This document shows, in pieces, positions 34,666 through 47,300 of a DNA stretch of 64,000 bases. The position numbers and the translations under genes are program-made. Under the pieces are notes generated by a model that saw only the letters and a program-made list of their open reading frames with translations, made no database searches and had not been told where the DNA came from. Each line of letters starts with the position of its first letter. Positions within the stretch are counted from its first letter, which is position 1. The DNA is from Lunularia cruciata (lineage: Eukaryota > Streptophyta > Marchantiopsida > Lunulariales > Lunulariaceae), in the NCBI GenBank assembly GCA_948567375.1, contig OX419757.1, positions 19,096,001-19,160,000 of the forward strand, in the 5' to 3' direction.

Positions 34666-34677
34666 GCTCTGATACCA
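34666..34677 (-). other. Primer-binding site of element C (tRNA-iMet)
   Basis: On the minus strand TGGTATCAGAGC follows the 5' LTR after one base. This fixes the element's orientation and the LTR boundary. Confidence 0.93.
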
Positions 34678-34678
34678 T

Positions 34679-35419
34679 TGTAATACTTCGAGGACAAGAG
34701 AAGAGAGAAAACACAGATTGCACACTCAAACATTCGCTGCCCCCAAGGGAGCACCTTCTCTTTATTATATAGACAAAGAGGATCTACTCCAAGGAAGCTC
34801 CACCATAGGATTAGGGACACAGATAGGTGATATGTCAGCAAGCTCCTCCCTTGGATTACTTACTTGGATGTGTGACCTGTCTGGTCTAGGTCCTATCTGG
34901 TTGGTGAAACGAGCTTTGACCAGAGGGAATCTTTTAGGGAATCTTCATGTAGGAATCTCAGAATCACATGAGTAAGGTACCGTTGGAAAGCTCTCGATGA
35001 GACAAACTAGGGGGGAGGGAAGGCCAGCCTCTCCTCCGTGGGGGGGGGGAATCTGCACATTTTCGAGGCCTAATTCATCCGTTTAGGTCTCCGAAATTGC
35101 CTTCAAAGATTTCAGGCATATTTCGGTTCCTACTCTATTAGTAGAAGTCCCCTTTTGGTGATATCTCTCTCTGATCTGTTTAATCCATCATGTGTAACAT
35201 CCTTCCAGATGTTACCAAACCAATTCTCACCTTTAAATCATATGTCTAGCTATTGGTTCTAAGGTTCTCAAGTCTATTTTGGTTTCTGCCCTATTAGTAG
35301 AAGTACTCTTTTGGTGATACTTCTATCTGATCTATTTTGACCATCATGTATAACATCATTCTAGATGTTACCAAACCAAATTTCACATCTAGATCATATG
35401 GCTAACCCTTGGTATTACA
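34679..35419 (-). repeat. Element C 5' LTR (right)
   Basis: It is 741 bases and nearly identical to 28805-29550. The minus-strand TATA box is at 34765-34773. The G run is shorter here (about 10). Confidence 0.93.
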
Positions 35420-35424
35420 CTACA

Positions 35425-37216
35425 AGTACATGCATTTAATGGATTGGTCAGTTTTTACCGACAGTTCATCCACTATTATGCTCATGTGACCGCACCATTG
35501 ATTGATCTTTTGTGGAAGAACTCAAGCTTTCAATGGACCACCAAGCACAAAGAAGCATTCAAGAAGCTGAAACATATGGTGTCTTCAAACCCATTCTTCA
35601 ACCATATGGTCATCAACTACCTTGTGTGGTTGATTTTGATGTTTCTAATTTTGCAATTGGAGCTATGTTGCGGTAGGAATTCCTAGATGGACTACATCCC
35701 ATTCCCTTTGTATCTTGACTAAATACAACTGAAAGGAATTGCTTTGCTTGAGATTAAGAACAACTTGTAATGATATATGCCACCAAGATATGGAGGAATT
35801 ATCTCTTGGGGAAACAAGTGATCATGCAAACTGATCATAAACCATTATTGCAGACATTACACTTAGAACACATGAAGAGTAGACATCATCAATGGGAGGA
35901 ACAACTATAATTGTTTGATATCAAACTTGAGTACAAACCCGGTTGGTTCTATGTCATCCCTGATGCCCTATCATGACAACCTGATTTGAAGTCTCTTCTT
36001 TTCATCACGACGGCAATTATGACGGTGTTAGTTGACTTCAAAGTCCAAATTGAGTTTAAGATAGCACTATAACAAGATCCTTTCTTTCAAATGGTACAAG
36101 GTTTTCTTGTTGCATGCAACAAAGAGTACAACACCTTCTCCTACAAAGAAGACCTTCTATTTTGTGAGAACCTGATTTATGTTCCAACCAAGGGTGATAT
36201 CCAACTTGTGCGCCTCCAAGAAGCCCATGATTCACCAATCGCTGGTCACATGGGTGTGGACAAGACCTTTGGTACTCTCCTATGCTAATGATGGTGGCCC
36301 AAAATTTGAGAGTTTGTCCAATTGTGTGAGAGTTGTCAATGCAACAAGGCTAGTACCCAAAAACCGAGTAGATTTTTCAACCACTCTCCATTCCATCTGC
36401 TTGATAAGAACACATGAGCTTGGATCTCATCATGTCCTTGCCCAAGACAAAGCAAGGTCACATAACAATTATGGTGTTTGTGGATAAGTTTAGTAAGCAA
36501 ATCCATTTAGCGCTAATTGTCGATACCATGTATGCTCCAACATTGGTGTGTATCTACTTTGATACTATCTTCAAACATCATCAGATGCTTCATGTACTCA
36601 TCTCCAATTGTGATCCTTGATTCACTAGGAAATTTTGGCAAGCACTCTTCTAGATACTTGACACCAAGCTTACTTTGTTCACAACTTATCATACTCAAAT
36701 TGATAGACAAACTGAACGTGCAAATTGCACCTTGGAGGATATACTTTGTGCCTTTGTCAACGTCCACCATACCAATTAAGATGAATGTCTTGCAGTTGCA
36801 AAGTTTGTATATAATAATTCCAAATAGGCAAGCACCAGATTCTCTCCTTTCTTCCTCAATTTTGGCCAAGATCCGCTTGTTCCAGATTCCCTTCTTGCTC
36901 CTCCTTTGTCTCATGTCCCTCATACTTCCACCTTCTTGACCACCATATCCCAATCCTTCCAACAAGCCAAATCTCATCTCCTTGTTGCTCAAAATTGTCA
37001 AAAACAATATGTAGACCACCATCATCATGATCTCACCTTTCAAGTTGGTGATAAGGTCATGCTCTCCTCTAGTAACCTACCCCTCCCACTTGATACCCAA
37101 GTTTGTAAACTTGCCTCTAATCGGATAGGACCCTTTGATGTCACTTAAATCATCTCTCTTGTTGTTTATCAGCTTGCCTTGCCTTGCCTTGTCATATGTG
37201 CATCCACCTTGTCATC
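35425..37216 (+). pseudogene. Element B RNase H and integrase, after the C insertion
   Basis: It resumes the RT/RNase H connection with FNGLVSFYRQFIHYYAHVTA and FQWTTKHKEAFKKLKHM. RNase H and integrase motifs follow but are scattered over all frames, with many stops. The HHCC region lies near 36230-36350 (AGHMGVDKTF). DKFSKQIHLA lies near 36480. Homology to element A (39130-40900) is continuous until about 37215, where a deletion joins the integrase end directly to the 3' LTR. Confidence 0.75.
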
Positions 37217-37524
37217 CAAATTAGCCTAGAATATTCTAGAAGTATCTAGGAAGCTTCTTGGGAAGCTTCCCGGCTAGCTTAGCTTGCACCTCAAGTAAGT
37301 AGGTTCTAGAAGGAAGCTTCTAGAAGCTTCCAACCAGTTTAGCTTGCATGCTAAGTAGGTGACATTTAGATGGAAGTTTCTTGAGAAGCTTTTCAAGAGC
37401 CTTGTATGCTCCTTATAAATACCAGAGCCAAAGCTCATGCTAGGCATTTGGAGTTTTCCACACTCAAGTGTCTCAATGTGATCTTCCATTCTCCTATTTC
37501 TCTCCTTGGTCTTGGTCTTTTACA
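37217..37524 (+). repeat. Element B 3' LTR, 5'-truncated
   Basis: It begins within the LTR at ccaaattagcctagaatatt, about 50 bases past the expected TG start. It ends TTTTACA followed by acaca. The TATA box is tataaatacc near 37414. Confidence 0.83.
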
Positions 37525-37529
37525 ACACA

Positions 37530-40500
37530 CGTGTGGAGGAGCCGGTACCGATGGAGATTGATGCCATCCAATGAAGACCACTTGGTATAGTAAATCAAGA
37601 AAGATTGTGGCAAAATGGTGGTTAGATTTATTATCACCAAATTGGACATCACATTGTTGAATGTCCACTCAAGAATGAGCGATCTTGACAAATTGCCCAA
37701 TGGAGATTGTGGGGCAAAATGATCAGGAACATGAGGAATCCCAATAGGAGATTTTGAGCCACCTATTGGGAACTTGATTAGTTCCAACGGTATTGAAGGC
37801 TTGAGCTGTGTAAGTTTGCTTTACTTGTAGGTATGATATCTAATCATGGTTGTAAGATTTTGGTTGATTATGGAAGTTCAAAGAATTGCATGTCTATGCA
37901 ATAAGCAAAAGAATTGAATATTCTTATCAAGACAGTAATTGGAAGTAGATTGATGATGGTGGATGGTAGAGAGGGTTGTGTATTCTATACCTCACATCCT
38001 ATTACCTTCAAAATTGGGAAGGAGTATTTGGAGTATATGAGGTTTGTGGTAGCATCTCTACACTATGATGTCATTTTGGGTTTGCCTTGGATTGAACATC
38101 ATAAGGTTCAATTTGATTGGAACCAATGACAAATTCAAGTACAATACCAAGGTAGGAATTTCCAATTAGGTTATCTGGCACCTTTGAGTAAGACATCTAA
38201 GAATAGTCAGTCCCAAGATGGGAAGTTTGTGAGGAAAGCAAGCTTTGAAGGAGAATAAGTTTATTTTTGCGGTATGGATCAAGCAACTTGTACAAGGAGA
38301 ATCTGAGGAGGGTCAAGATTCTCATCAAGAAGTGGTTGATCAAATAGTTTAGGAGTTTCTAGATATATTTCTGGATGATATGCCAAAGGGATTATCCTCC
38401 AATTGTGGTATGCCCTTCAAGATTGAGTTATTGCTAGGGAGTACTCCAATGAGTGGACCAATCTATTGACTCTCACCAAAGGAGTTGGAGGAGTTGCAAA
38501 CAACACGTGTGGCGTTATTAGAAAAGGATTTCATACAATATTGTACATCTCTTTAGAGAGCACCAGTACTATTTGTTCCAAAGAAGAATGGAGGACTTTG
38601 TTTTTATATTGATTACCATGTGCTCAATAAACAAATGGTAAAGAATGCATATCTCTTGCCTTGATTTTATGACTTGCTTGATCAATTGAATGAAGCATGA
38701 TACTTCTCTCTAAGTTGGATCTTTGCAGTGGCTATTGGCAAATCCTCAATGATAGGGAGGATGTGAAAAAGACTACCTTTTGCATAAGGTATGGGTATTT
38801 TGAATGGAGAGTTCTACCTTTTTGGCTCACTAATGCTCCCGTAGTCTTCATGGATCAAATGCATCAAGTGTTGGATGTACTACTAGATCGGTACATTGTG
38901 GTATTCTTGAATGACATTTTAATCTATAACAAGATGAAAGTAGAATGTGTAAATCATGTGCAGGAAGTCCTAAGGTGACTACAAAAATGGAAATTTTATT
39001 ACAAGAAGTCAAAGTGTGCCTTTTGGCATAAGAAAGTCACCTTCTTGGATCACAAGATCTCATAAGAAGGCATCAAGATGGAAGAGGAGAAAATCAAAGC
39101 CATTGATGATTGGCCTACTCTAAAGGATACCATAGAGGTGCGAGCATTTAATGGATTGGTAAGTTTTTACTGATGGTTTATCCATTATTATGCACACATG
39201 GCAACACCATTGACCAACCTCTTGGAGAAAAACTCAAACTTTCAATGGACCGCCAAGCATGAAGAAGCATTCCAAAAGTTGAAACATATGGTGTCTTCAA
39301 GACCCATTCTTTGAACATATGATCCTCAACTACCTTGTGTGGTTGAATTTGATGCTTCTTACTTTGCCATTGAGCTGTGTTGTAGTAGGAATTTCCAAAT
39401 GTCCCATTGCCTTTGTGTCTCAACGATTAAACACCATAGAAAGGAATTACTCTACATGAGATTGGGAGCAACTAGCAACAGTATATGCCACCAAAGTATG
39501 GAAGCATTATCTCTTGGGAAAATAAGTGATCATGTAAACCAATCACAAACCATTGTTGCAAACATTACACTTGGAACACATGAAGAATTGACATCATCAA
39601 TGGGAGGGACAACTACAATTATTTGACATCAAACTTGAATACAAACCTGGTTGGTTCCATGTCATCCTTGATGCCCTATCAAGATGACATGATTTGAAGT
39701 CTCGTCCTCTTATCACAATGGCAATTATGATGGTATCAGTTGACTCCAAAGTCCAACTCAAGTTTAAGATAACTTTACAACAAGATCATTTATTTTAGAT
39801 GGTTCAAGGTTGTCTTGCATCATCTAACAAGGTGTACAATAACTTCTCCTATAAGGAAGGCCTTCTATTTTGTGAGAACCAGATTTATGTTCCAACCAAG
39901 GATGATCTCCAACTTATGCACCTCCAAGAAGCCTATGACTTACCAATCGCTGGTCACATGGGTATGGACAAGAGCTTGGTACTCTCCAATGCAATGGTGG
40001 TGGTCCAACATGACACAAGATGTTCAAGAGTTTGTCTGATTGTGTGACAGCTGCCATTGCAACAAGGCCAACAACCAAAAATAGAGTGGACTACTTCAAC
40101 CACTTGCCATTCCATTTTCTTGATGGGAAAATGTGAGCTTGGATCTCATCACGTCCTTGCCCAAGACAAAGCAAGATCACACATCAATTGTGGTGTTTGT
40201 GGACAAGTTTAGTACGCAAATCCATTTGGCACCAACCTTTGATACCATGGATGCTCCAACATTGGTATAGATCTACTTTGACACTATCTTCAAGCATCAT
40301 AGGATGTCTTGTGTACTCATCTCTAACTATGATCCTCAATTCATTGGGAAATTTTTGCAAGCACTGTTCCAGATACTTGACACCAAGCTTACTTTGTCTA
40401 TTGCCTATCATCCTTAAATTAATGGAAAAATTTAATGTGAAAATTGCACCTTGGAGGATATGCTTTGTGCCTTTGTCAACATCCACCATACCCATTGGGA

Positions 40501-41237
40501 TGAATGTCTTGTAGCTGGAGAGTTTCCATATAATAATTCCAAACAAGCAAGCATCGGATTCTTTCTTCTCTTCCTCAATTTTGTCCAAGATCCACTTATT
40601 CCAAATTCCCTTCTTGCTCCTCCTCCATCTCATGTCCCTCATACTTCTACCTTATTGACCACCATACCTTAATCCCTCTAACAAGCCAAATCTCATCTCC
40701 TTGTTGCTCAAAATCAATAGAAACAATATATGGACCACCATCGTCGTGATCTCACCTTTCAAGTTGGTGATAAGGTCATGCTCTCCTCTAGTAATCTACC
40801 CCTCCCACTTGATAAACAAGTTCATAAACTTGCACCTAATTGGATAAGACCCTTTGATGTCACCCAAATCATCTCTCTTGTTGCTTATCAACTTGCCTTG
40901 CGTTGTCATATGTGCATCCACCCTATCTTTCACATTTCTAAGTTGAAACCCTTTGTTCTTAACCCATCTTCTTTTTCCTCTTGTGTCCAACCTCCTCTTC
41001 CTCCTCCACGTCCCTATCAATGATCATGAGGAGTACAAAGTTGATTGTATCCTTGTGCGTTGCCACATTCAACAAGGCCGCCGACAACATACGGAGTACA
41101 AGGTCCTCTAGAAAGGGTATCTTCTTCATGATGCCACATGGGAACCTCTTTCTCATCTCCAAAATGCACAAATAGCCATCCGGGAGTTTGAAGCTTCAAT
41201 GAAAACAAGGATGTCACCAACTAGCGGTGGGAGAATA
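37530..41237 (+). pseudogene. Element A protease-RT-RNase H-integrase-chromodomain
   Basis: This continues element A directly after the B insertion. It begins with EEPVPMEIDAI, which matches B at about 27026. The zinc knuckle is degraded (IYYHQIGHHIVEC) and so is the protease site (LVDYGSSKNC). In RT, LDLCSGYWQI keeps the first Asp, but the active site is FLNDILIY, with Asp changed to Asn. RNase H and integrase are broken. The chromodomain near 41020-41220 reads EEYKVDCILVRCHIQQGRRQ and, after a stop, HDATWEPL. The polypurine tract ggtgggagaa (41226-41235) precedes the LTR. Many stops and shifts are present. Confidence 0.83.
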
Positions 41238-41663
41238 TGTAAGACCATGGAATTTAGCGATGAAGTTAATTAAGGCTAACAAAGTAGCAAATAGGCCAAA
41301 TTAGCCTAAAATATTCCAGAAATATCTAGGAAGCTTCTTGGAAAGTTTCCAAGCTAGCTTAGCTTGCACCCCAAGTAGGTAGCTTCTAGAAGGAAGTTTC
41401 TAGAAACTTCCGACTAATTTAGCTTGCACGCCAAGTAGGCAGTTTCTAAAAGGAAACTTCTTGAGAGCTTCTCGGTTAACTTGGCTTGCACTCCAAGAAA
41501 GGGGCTCAAGGAAGCTTCTTGAGAAGCTCCTCAAGAGCCTTGTATGCTCCCTATAAATACCAAAGCTGAAGCTCATGCTATGCATCCAAAGTTTTCCCTC
41601 ATTCAAGTGTCCCAATGTGATCTTCCATTCTCCTAATTCTCTCCTCAGTCTCGGTCTTTTATA
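41238..41663 (+). repeat. Element A 3' LTR
   Basis: It is 426 bases, starting tgtaagaccatgg and ending ggtctttta-ta, where the terminal CA has become TA. TATA box ctataaatacc lies near 41551. The target duplication ttctt follows at once. Confidence 0.87.
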
Positions 41664-41668
41664 TTCTT

Positions 41669-44125
41669 TGTCTTCCACTCAAGAAGTTTCTTGAAAACCT
41701 TACTAGCCTATGTAATCCTTAGGAAGATTCCTACATACCTTTTGAATATTCTTTTATAAAAAGTTCAAGGTAAATTTTGAGTATCTTTTAGAAGTTTCTA
41801 GTAATTTACATGAATATTTTTTAACTAAAATATCATGTAAGTCTTGTTGTATTATGTAAAATTTAAGACAACAATTAATACTATAGCATGAAGAATCACA
41901 TGATGTATATATAAGCACTTGACTAGGGTATATTAACCTTAGTCAAGTGCTTCATAACTAAATCTTTAGCAATTAATTTACTAGTTCAAGACTCTCATAA
42001 CTAGTCTTTCCTTTTGTCAATATCTTTTACTAGTAAAACTCTAGCCGTAATATAAGCCTCTCTTTCTTCTTAATATATCTTACAAGATCTTATACAAGAG
42101 CTCTTACATACTTAGTACTCATACTAATTATGAACACCTAGAGTTGGATTCCTCCTTAAAAGTGTCTACAATTTTAGAGCATCTAATCTCTTTGGTAGTT
42201 CTTCTTTTACTCTAAATTACATAGAGCCAAGGAATTTGAAATTACTTTTAAGTTATACAAAAAATTTCTGTCATTTTTCATGGTATAAGGCTTTGTATTT
42301 TATTTGAAATATTTCAAAAAAATAAAAATCAGCTGAGAACTAATGAAAAATGAGAATTTCTCATATATCTTTTGAAGATATCTAATATTTGCTATCTTGA
42401 TTTAATATCAATAATTGATTTTTTCCATCTTATCATTCTTCGTGTAGATAGAAATTATATTTGAGTATCAAGCAAGACCTTTTTTTTTTGAATTTATATG
42501 TTTGTCCAAATACTATAGGATTTTCCAACGCTCGTATATATTCAACCTTTCATACAAGGGCATCTTTAGTGTGCATCTCTACACATCGGTGCATTGAGGT
42601 TCCACACAAACAAAAAATTATGCAAATGGTTTTATAAATTGTGGTCTTAAAATGTGCAATAGACCTTGAAAACATTTTGAAAATCCTATAATTGCAAGAT
42701 TTTCAGAAACTTCAATGAGGAATAGCATAATAAATACATAAAATTACTTTCTGAAATGGTTTAGAATTCCTTCTAAAAACATAAGTTTATGATCTTTGAT
42801 TCTTACGGATGTTTTCTATGATTAATTCATTAATAATGAGCTACATAACTGGTAGATTCTTAGATAATTGGTTTTAGCAATCACATTACTTAAATTACGT
42901 ACATAATAATCTATGACACAAAACTTGATAACAAACTATTTATTCCACATATACTTCCTATCTATTACATCTTATCGTTTTCTCTACATCAAACAAAAAT
43001 AACATGAACTAAAGTTTCATCATTTCTTTCTCTTTATTCTTAATATCTTTATTTAGAATATAAGTTTAGATACTTGATATTAAAATCTTCATACCCTCAA
43101 TGTATGGAACTTTATTGAGATGTTGCACTCACTTACTCGCGTTAGTGCAATCTTTCCAGACTTTCTAGAGATTTCGTATAAATGGAAAACATTTGTAACT
43201 GCAAACTCGCGTTTGGACTGCACATGAATGTCTGTTATTCTTGAAGTTTTTCAAGGGCGTTGGTTTTGAGGCAATCAAGCATCACAATCCTGTTTCTTTC
43301 TTTTTCTTGGGAGTGACATATCTTTCCATAAATATACTTAGCTATATAATGATGGGCATAACATATCCCCCTCAAGAGTAAGAAAGAAGTACATAAAAAA
43401 GCTAAAAAGATTTCCCTTTTCATTGTGCCTTCTGTTTTTGACCTTCTGAATGTCTCACCGAAACCATACACGACATAAACACCCTACCTGTATTACCTAT
43501 GAGTTGGGTTCTTTCTTAGTAAGACTAATCAATAAGAACGCGTTATATTATATCGTCTATGCTTTGGATCACACTTTTATGAAATAGAAATAACATAACT
43601 AAAAGCATGTAGTATAATAAAGGTAAAGCATCAGCTTTTTACATCTTGCATTCAAGACACTTGCTTACCGGAGCAAGTGGACAGATGTAGATCATGAAGT
43701 CGGGGTTATTTTCTTTCTGTTCTGGATTATTCCTCATCAAGAGACAAACATTGTTCCCCACGCTCTCTCCAGGTGTTTTATGTGCCTACCTTAAAGTCAA
43801 TATCAAGAAATCAAAAGGTGTTTAACACTTGAGATGAAGTATCCTCTTGTAGACAGTAAATAAAGAACTAACAACTGCCAATTTTACCCAATGGATTCAT
43901 AATGGATGCTCTCATCTCCCATTTTCTTTGCAAACACATTACTTTCCTTGCGGGATGATTTGAGATGTTCAACACATGAAGTAAAGACATGGGCCATTTT
44001 AGGGCAATCAAGGAAACTAGTTAAGTAATCAAGTAACGAGTTAATCGTATATTAGTCAGATAGCGCAGTGGAGAAAGGTGCTTCCCCGACTCTCATGGTC
44101 TTGAGAAAGACACGAATGCGTGTCG
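41669..44125. other. AT-rich intergenic DNA
   Basis: No gene was recognised. It contains one clear inverted repeat (41913-41952, listed separately). Confidence 0.4.
41913..41952. repeat. Short perfect inverted repeat (hairpin)
   Basis: AAGCACTTGACTA and its exact reverse complement TAGTCAAGTGCTT are separated by 14 bases. The stem is 13 base pairs. It could be a remnant of a small DNA transposon or simply a hairpin; nothing links it to a gene. Confidence 0.85.
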
Positions 44126-44251
44126 TCTCTCTTTGAGCAGGTAGAGAATCGTGCCGCATTTGGACAGAATGAATTTGCATTTCAGCAGTCTCTCTTTAAG
44201 CAGGTAGAGAATCGTGCCGCATTTCGACAGCATGAATTTGCATTTCAGCAG
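44126..44251. repeat. 63-base tandem duplication
   Basis: The two units, 44126-44188 and 44189-44251, differ at only a few positions (for example gagcag/aagcag and tggacagaat/tcgacagcat). Confidence 0.92.
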
Positions 44252-44264
44252 CAGGGAAAGGTCA

Positions 44265-44350
44265 CCTTTGCTCAACAGAGGCTAGGTGACTGACTCTAAC
44301 GTAGCTTCTTTGAGCCTCGCTGAAGTTTTATCATTAGACTAGCTAGACTG
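44265..44350. repeat. Dispersed repeat copy 2 (partner at 21362-21455)
   Basis: It directly follows the 63-base duplication and shares blocks with 21.4 kb in the same orientation. Confidence 0.5.
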
Positions 44351-47300
44351 AAATGAAGATTACATTTCGGTTATATATTCGGATGACAAATAGTGTGTAT
44401 ATTCTACGCATTCATAAAAGCTCTTGTAAATGTGGTTTTAGCAAGGCCACTAACTATAGAAAATTTTTATAGATACTCTTCGTTGGCTAGTTTATCTTTT
44501 AAGCCTTATGACAATGGTTTTTTATTTGATACCTTAATTTTTATTAAATTTTGCAAATTATTATTATTCTACTATGAGAAAGAGTCAAACAGAGTTGAAT
44601 TTACATATACGTTTATTGGCTGCTATTCTTTAGAATCTTAGTATTTATTTTATTTTAATTTCAATCATTTTAGCTTATCCTATATATATTGATAATTATA
44701 ATGGCTCCTTTAATACATCATAATGGAACATTATTATGAATGATAGACATTTTGTGTTAAAAAATAATAAAATAATAAAATTTAAACTATGAAAGGACAT
44801 TTGTATTCTTAAACTTGTAACTAATGTGATGATTCCAGTATTTTGAAGTTATAATGTAGAGACTTGCTCCCCATAAACCTCTCAAGATTTGGTGTATGGA
44901 GATAATGCATTAATGATCATCTTAAACTTTTTAATAGTATTATTAATAGAGTTTAAAGTATCATATACAAGACATATCCAAATGGAATATATGAATTATA
45001 AAGGAAATATCCTTTTCTAGGAATCTTATATATTGAAAATATATCAGAATATTAAATATTATAAAAATAAAATGAAATAAAAAAATAAATAGTATGATGA
45101 TATAAATCCATATTAAATGAATTATTACTTGGAAAAAAAGATAAAAGTATTGGTACTATTGATAGATGATAATGAATACCTTTATATGAAGGAAATGATA
45201 TAACTAAAGTAGCTTACTTTTTCTGCTCAGTAATCATGATTTTTTGAAGTAATTAAAATATTTTAATATATGATTTCATAATTATCCATTTATTGAATAA
45301 GAAATAACTGTTTCTATACATAAGGATAAAGCTATAAGTCATACAAATGATAAGATATTGTAATAAATCATCAGATGGTACTAAAATATCATTCAGAACA
45401 TATCAAAAGGATAGAGATGCTATATATTCCTTATAAAAGAAATGAAGTGATGTCCTTTAATATAAATGTTTAATATTATTATTTATGATTTTAAATAGAG
45501 GTTTAATTTTTTATTATAGATATATATACACTTACATATTTAGTTTAACACAAATCCTTGCTCTAAAAATTTACATTAAGCCACAAGTAATGTTGATATA
45601 GGAAAAAAAATTGAACAGACAAGTCTCCAAGTTAAAAAATAGTTTTAAATATCATTTTTGGCTTCCATCTAAACCTATGGAGTATTGAAGTATTAATTTG
45701 TTTAGTTAAACATTAATATTAATCGAAATTCAAAGACTCTGACAATATGTTCAACATTCTAATAGAAAAAGAAAAAGAAAAAGAAAAATGCATTAGCATA
45801 TCATATGGAATTGAATTATTTTTTATAAGAAGACAAAGTGCAAGCATATAATGTTGGACTAAACCATAAGTTACTTTTGACAAAGATATGAATATATAAT
45901 TAACTTATTCTGGTTTAGAAGATAACTGAAATAGATATAATTTATCTCAACGAGGCTAAATTAACTCCGATCAGATCCAAGAGATTGATTTTTTTTTCTT
46001 CCATCAAGAACGTTTTCTCAATAGAATTCAAGTTGTTTCTTATGATCAATACTCTCTAAAATTTAGTTCCATTAAAGGATGACCAAAGGTTAATATTTGG
46101 TTCAATGCTTAAAAAATACATGTTACAATATTGGAAAAGAATGGCTGAAAATACTAAACAATATTCAATATCTTACTATATATCAAATTAAGAACTAAGA
46201 AAGAGGAGACTCATTAAAAGGGGAAGGAGAAAAAAGGAGTACCTAAAGAGCAAAATTTCATGAAGTTTTGGGGAACTTGATAATTGGAAATATTATTGGA
46301 TTAATTGTTGGTAGATCAAGATAAGTTGGTTTAAAATTATAGAAGAATATTAGGTTGTGTTAGATTGTAGAAATAAAACTAAGTTTGAGAATGAAAGGTT
46401 ATTTAAGTAAATATTTAAAAAGTCTATTGAGATAACTAAGAGAATCTTACAAACTTTATTGAGGAATATTAAAAACAATGTCTTCTAGATTGGAAATAAA
46501 GTAAACGTAGATAATATTTGAAGATAGGTACTCTTTAAGCACTGATGTTACAATAGCAAACATTTGGAAGTACAACCATTCATATGACCGTCATCATTGC
46601 TTCTATTTCCCAAGTAGGATTAACAAGAGTTGCTTAGATACACCTTGTCCATGTATCATAATCCTTCATCTCCTAAAGTCTCAATGTGAAAAAGTTAAAC
46701 AAAGATTATGATTGGACTAGTTGAGATACAGATATGAAGAAAAGTATCCAAATCAAGATAGTAGTTGTTTGTTGTTTGGGATTACATTTGTGCAATTGTG
46801 GTACATAGTAAAACCTGCCTATAGTGTCGTGTTTGGATGCTAGGGCTAGATGTCATTATTGGGAGGCTATTATTCATCCGAGAGAAAATCACAACTTTTT
46901 ATTCAAAGCATAGCCTTTTAAGTGCTTCCAAAAGGTCTTATTGAATATTCTGAACTAAATAATTTGGTTAAATTTTCCCTACATATTTTCTTCTTTCCCT
47001 TGCTGTATATTTTCCTTTCAGCAAAACCTAATATAGGATTGTAGCAATGAAGTTGAAGAGATCCCATTTCTAGTGAGCATTAAGGACATCTAGCTATCAT
47101 GGATTTGATAAACTTTCTCTTTTTCAAATCATCATTATTATGGAACGCCAAAGCAACCTACTGTCCTCTCTTCCAAGAGCCTATCACACATTGATTCATC
47201 AACAAAAAGCTGAATAGATAGATTCCTGAAACAATCAATTTTAATGATGTATTCTTCCTTGTTCTAGTAAGAATAACCTCAATCAAAGTAGATAAATGTT

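Larger units (their letters stand above)
28805..35419 (-). mobile_element. Element C: relatively young Ty3/gypsy chromovirus, innermost
   Basis: The LTRs at 28805-29550 and 34679-35419 are nearly identical (about ten substitutions by eye plus a poly-G length difference). The 5-bp duplication ctaca (28800-28804 and 35420-35424) is perfect. The element reads on the minus strand: 5' LTR (right), primer site, two leader ORFs, gag with CCHC, protease, RT, RNase H, integrase, chromodomain, polypurine tract, 3' LTR (left). From gag through integrase the frame is continuous except for about six point stops. One frameshift precedes the chromodomain. Confidence 0.95.
25667..37524 (+). mobile_element. 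Element B: same family as A, inserted in A's gag/protease junction
   Basis: It is flanked by the perfect 5-bp duplication acaca (25662-25666 and 37525-37529). The 5' LTR is 25667-26078 (TG...CA, with mutated TATA box ctattaatacc). The 3' LTR is partial (about 37217-37524). The internal region holds gag, protease, RT, RNase H and integrase and is itself split by element C. A deletion removes the end of integrase, the chromodomain, the polypurine tract and about 50 bases of the 3' LTR. Numerous stops make it inactive. Confidence 0.87.
24341..41663 (+). mobile_element. Element A: degenerate Ty3/gypsy chromovirus, outermost of the nest
   Basis: The LTRs at 24341-24708 and 41238-41663 start TG and end CA (TA at the mutated right end). 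They are flanked by the 5-bp duplication ttctt (24336-24340 and 41664-41668). The order is LTR, iMet-type primer site, gag, [element B], protease, RT, RNase H, integrase, chromodomain, polypurine tract, LTR. Removing B (25667-37524 plus one acaca copy) restores a collinear element of about 5.5 kb. All reading frames carry many stops and some frameshifts. It is dead and is the oldest of the three. Confidence 0.88.

Noticed and set aside
24341-41663. Four LTRs in tandem could suggest unequal recombination or a tandem array
   Set aside because: Perfect, different 5-bp duplications around B and A, and the exact continuation of A across B, show nesting instead.
41913-41952. Hairpin considered as a microRNA precursor
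   Set aside because: The stem is only 13 pairs, too short for a plant miRNA precursor.
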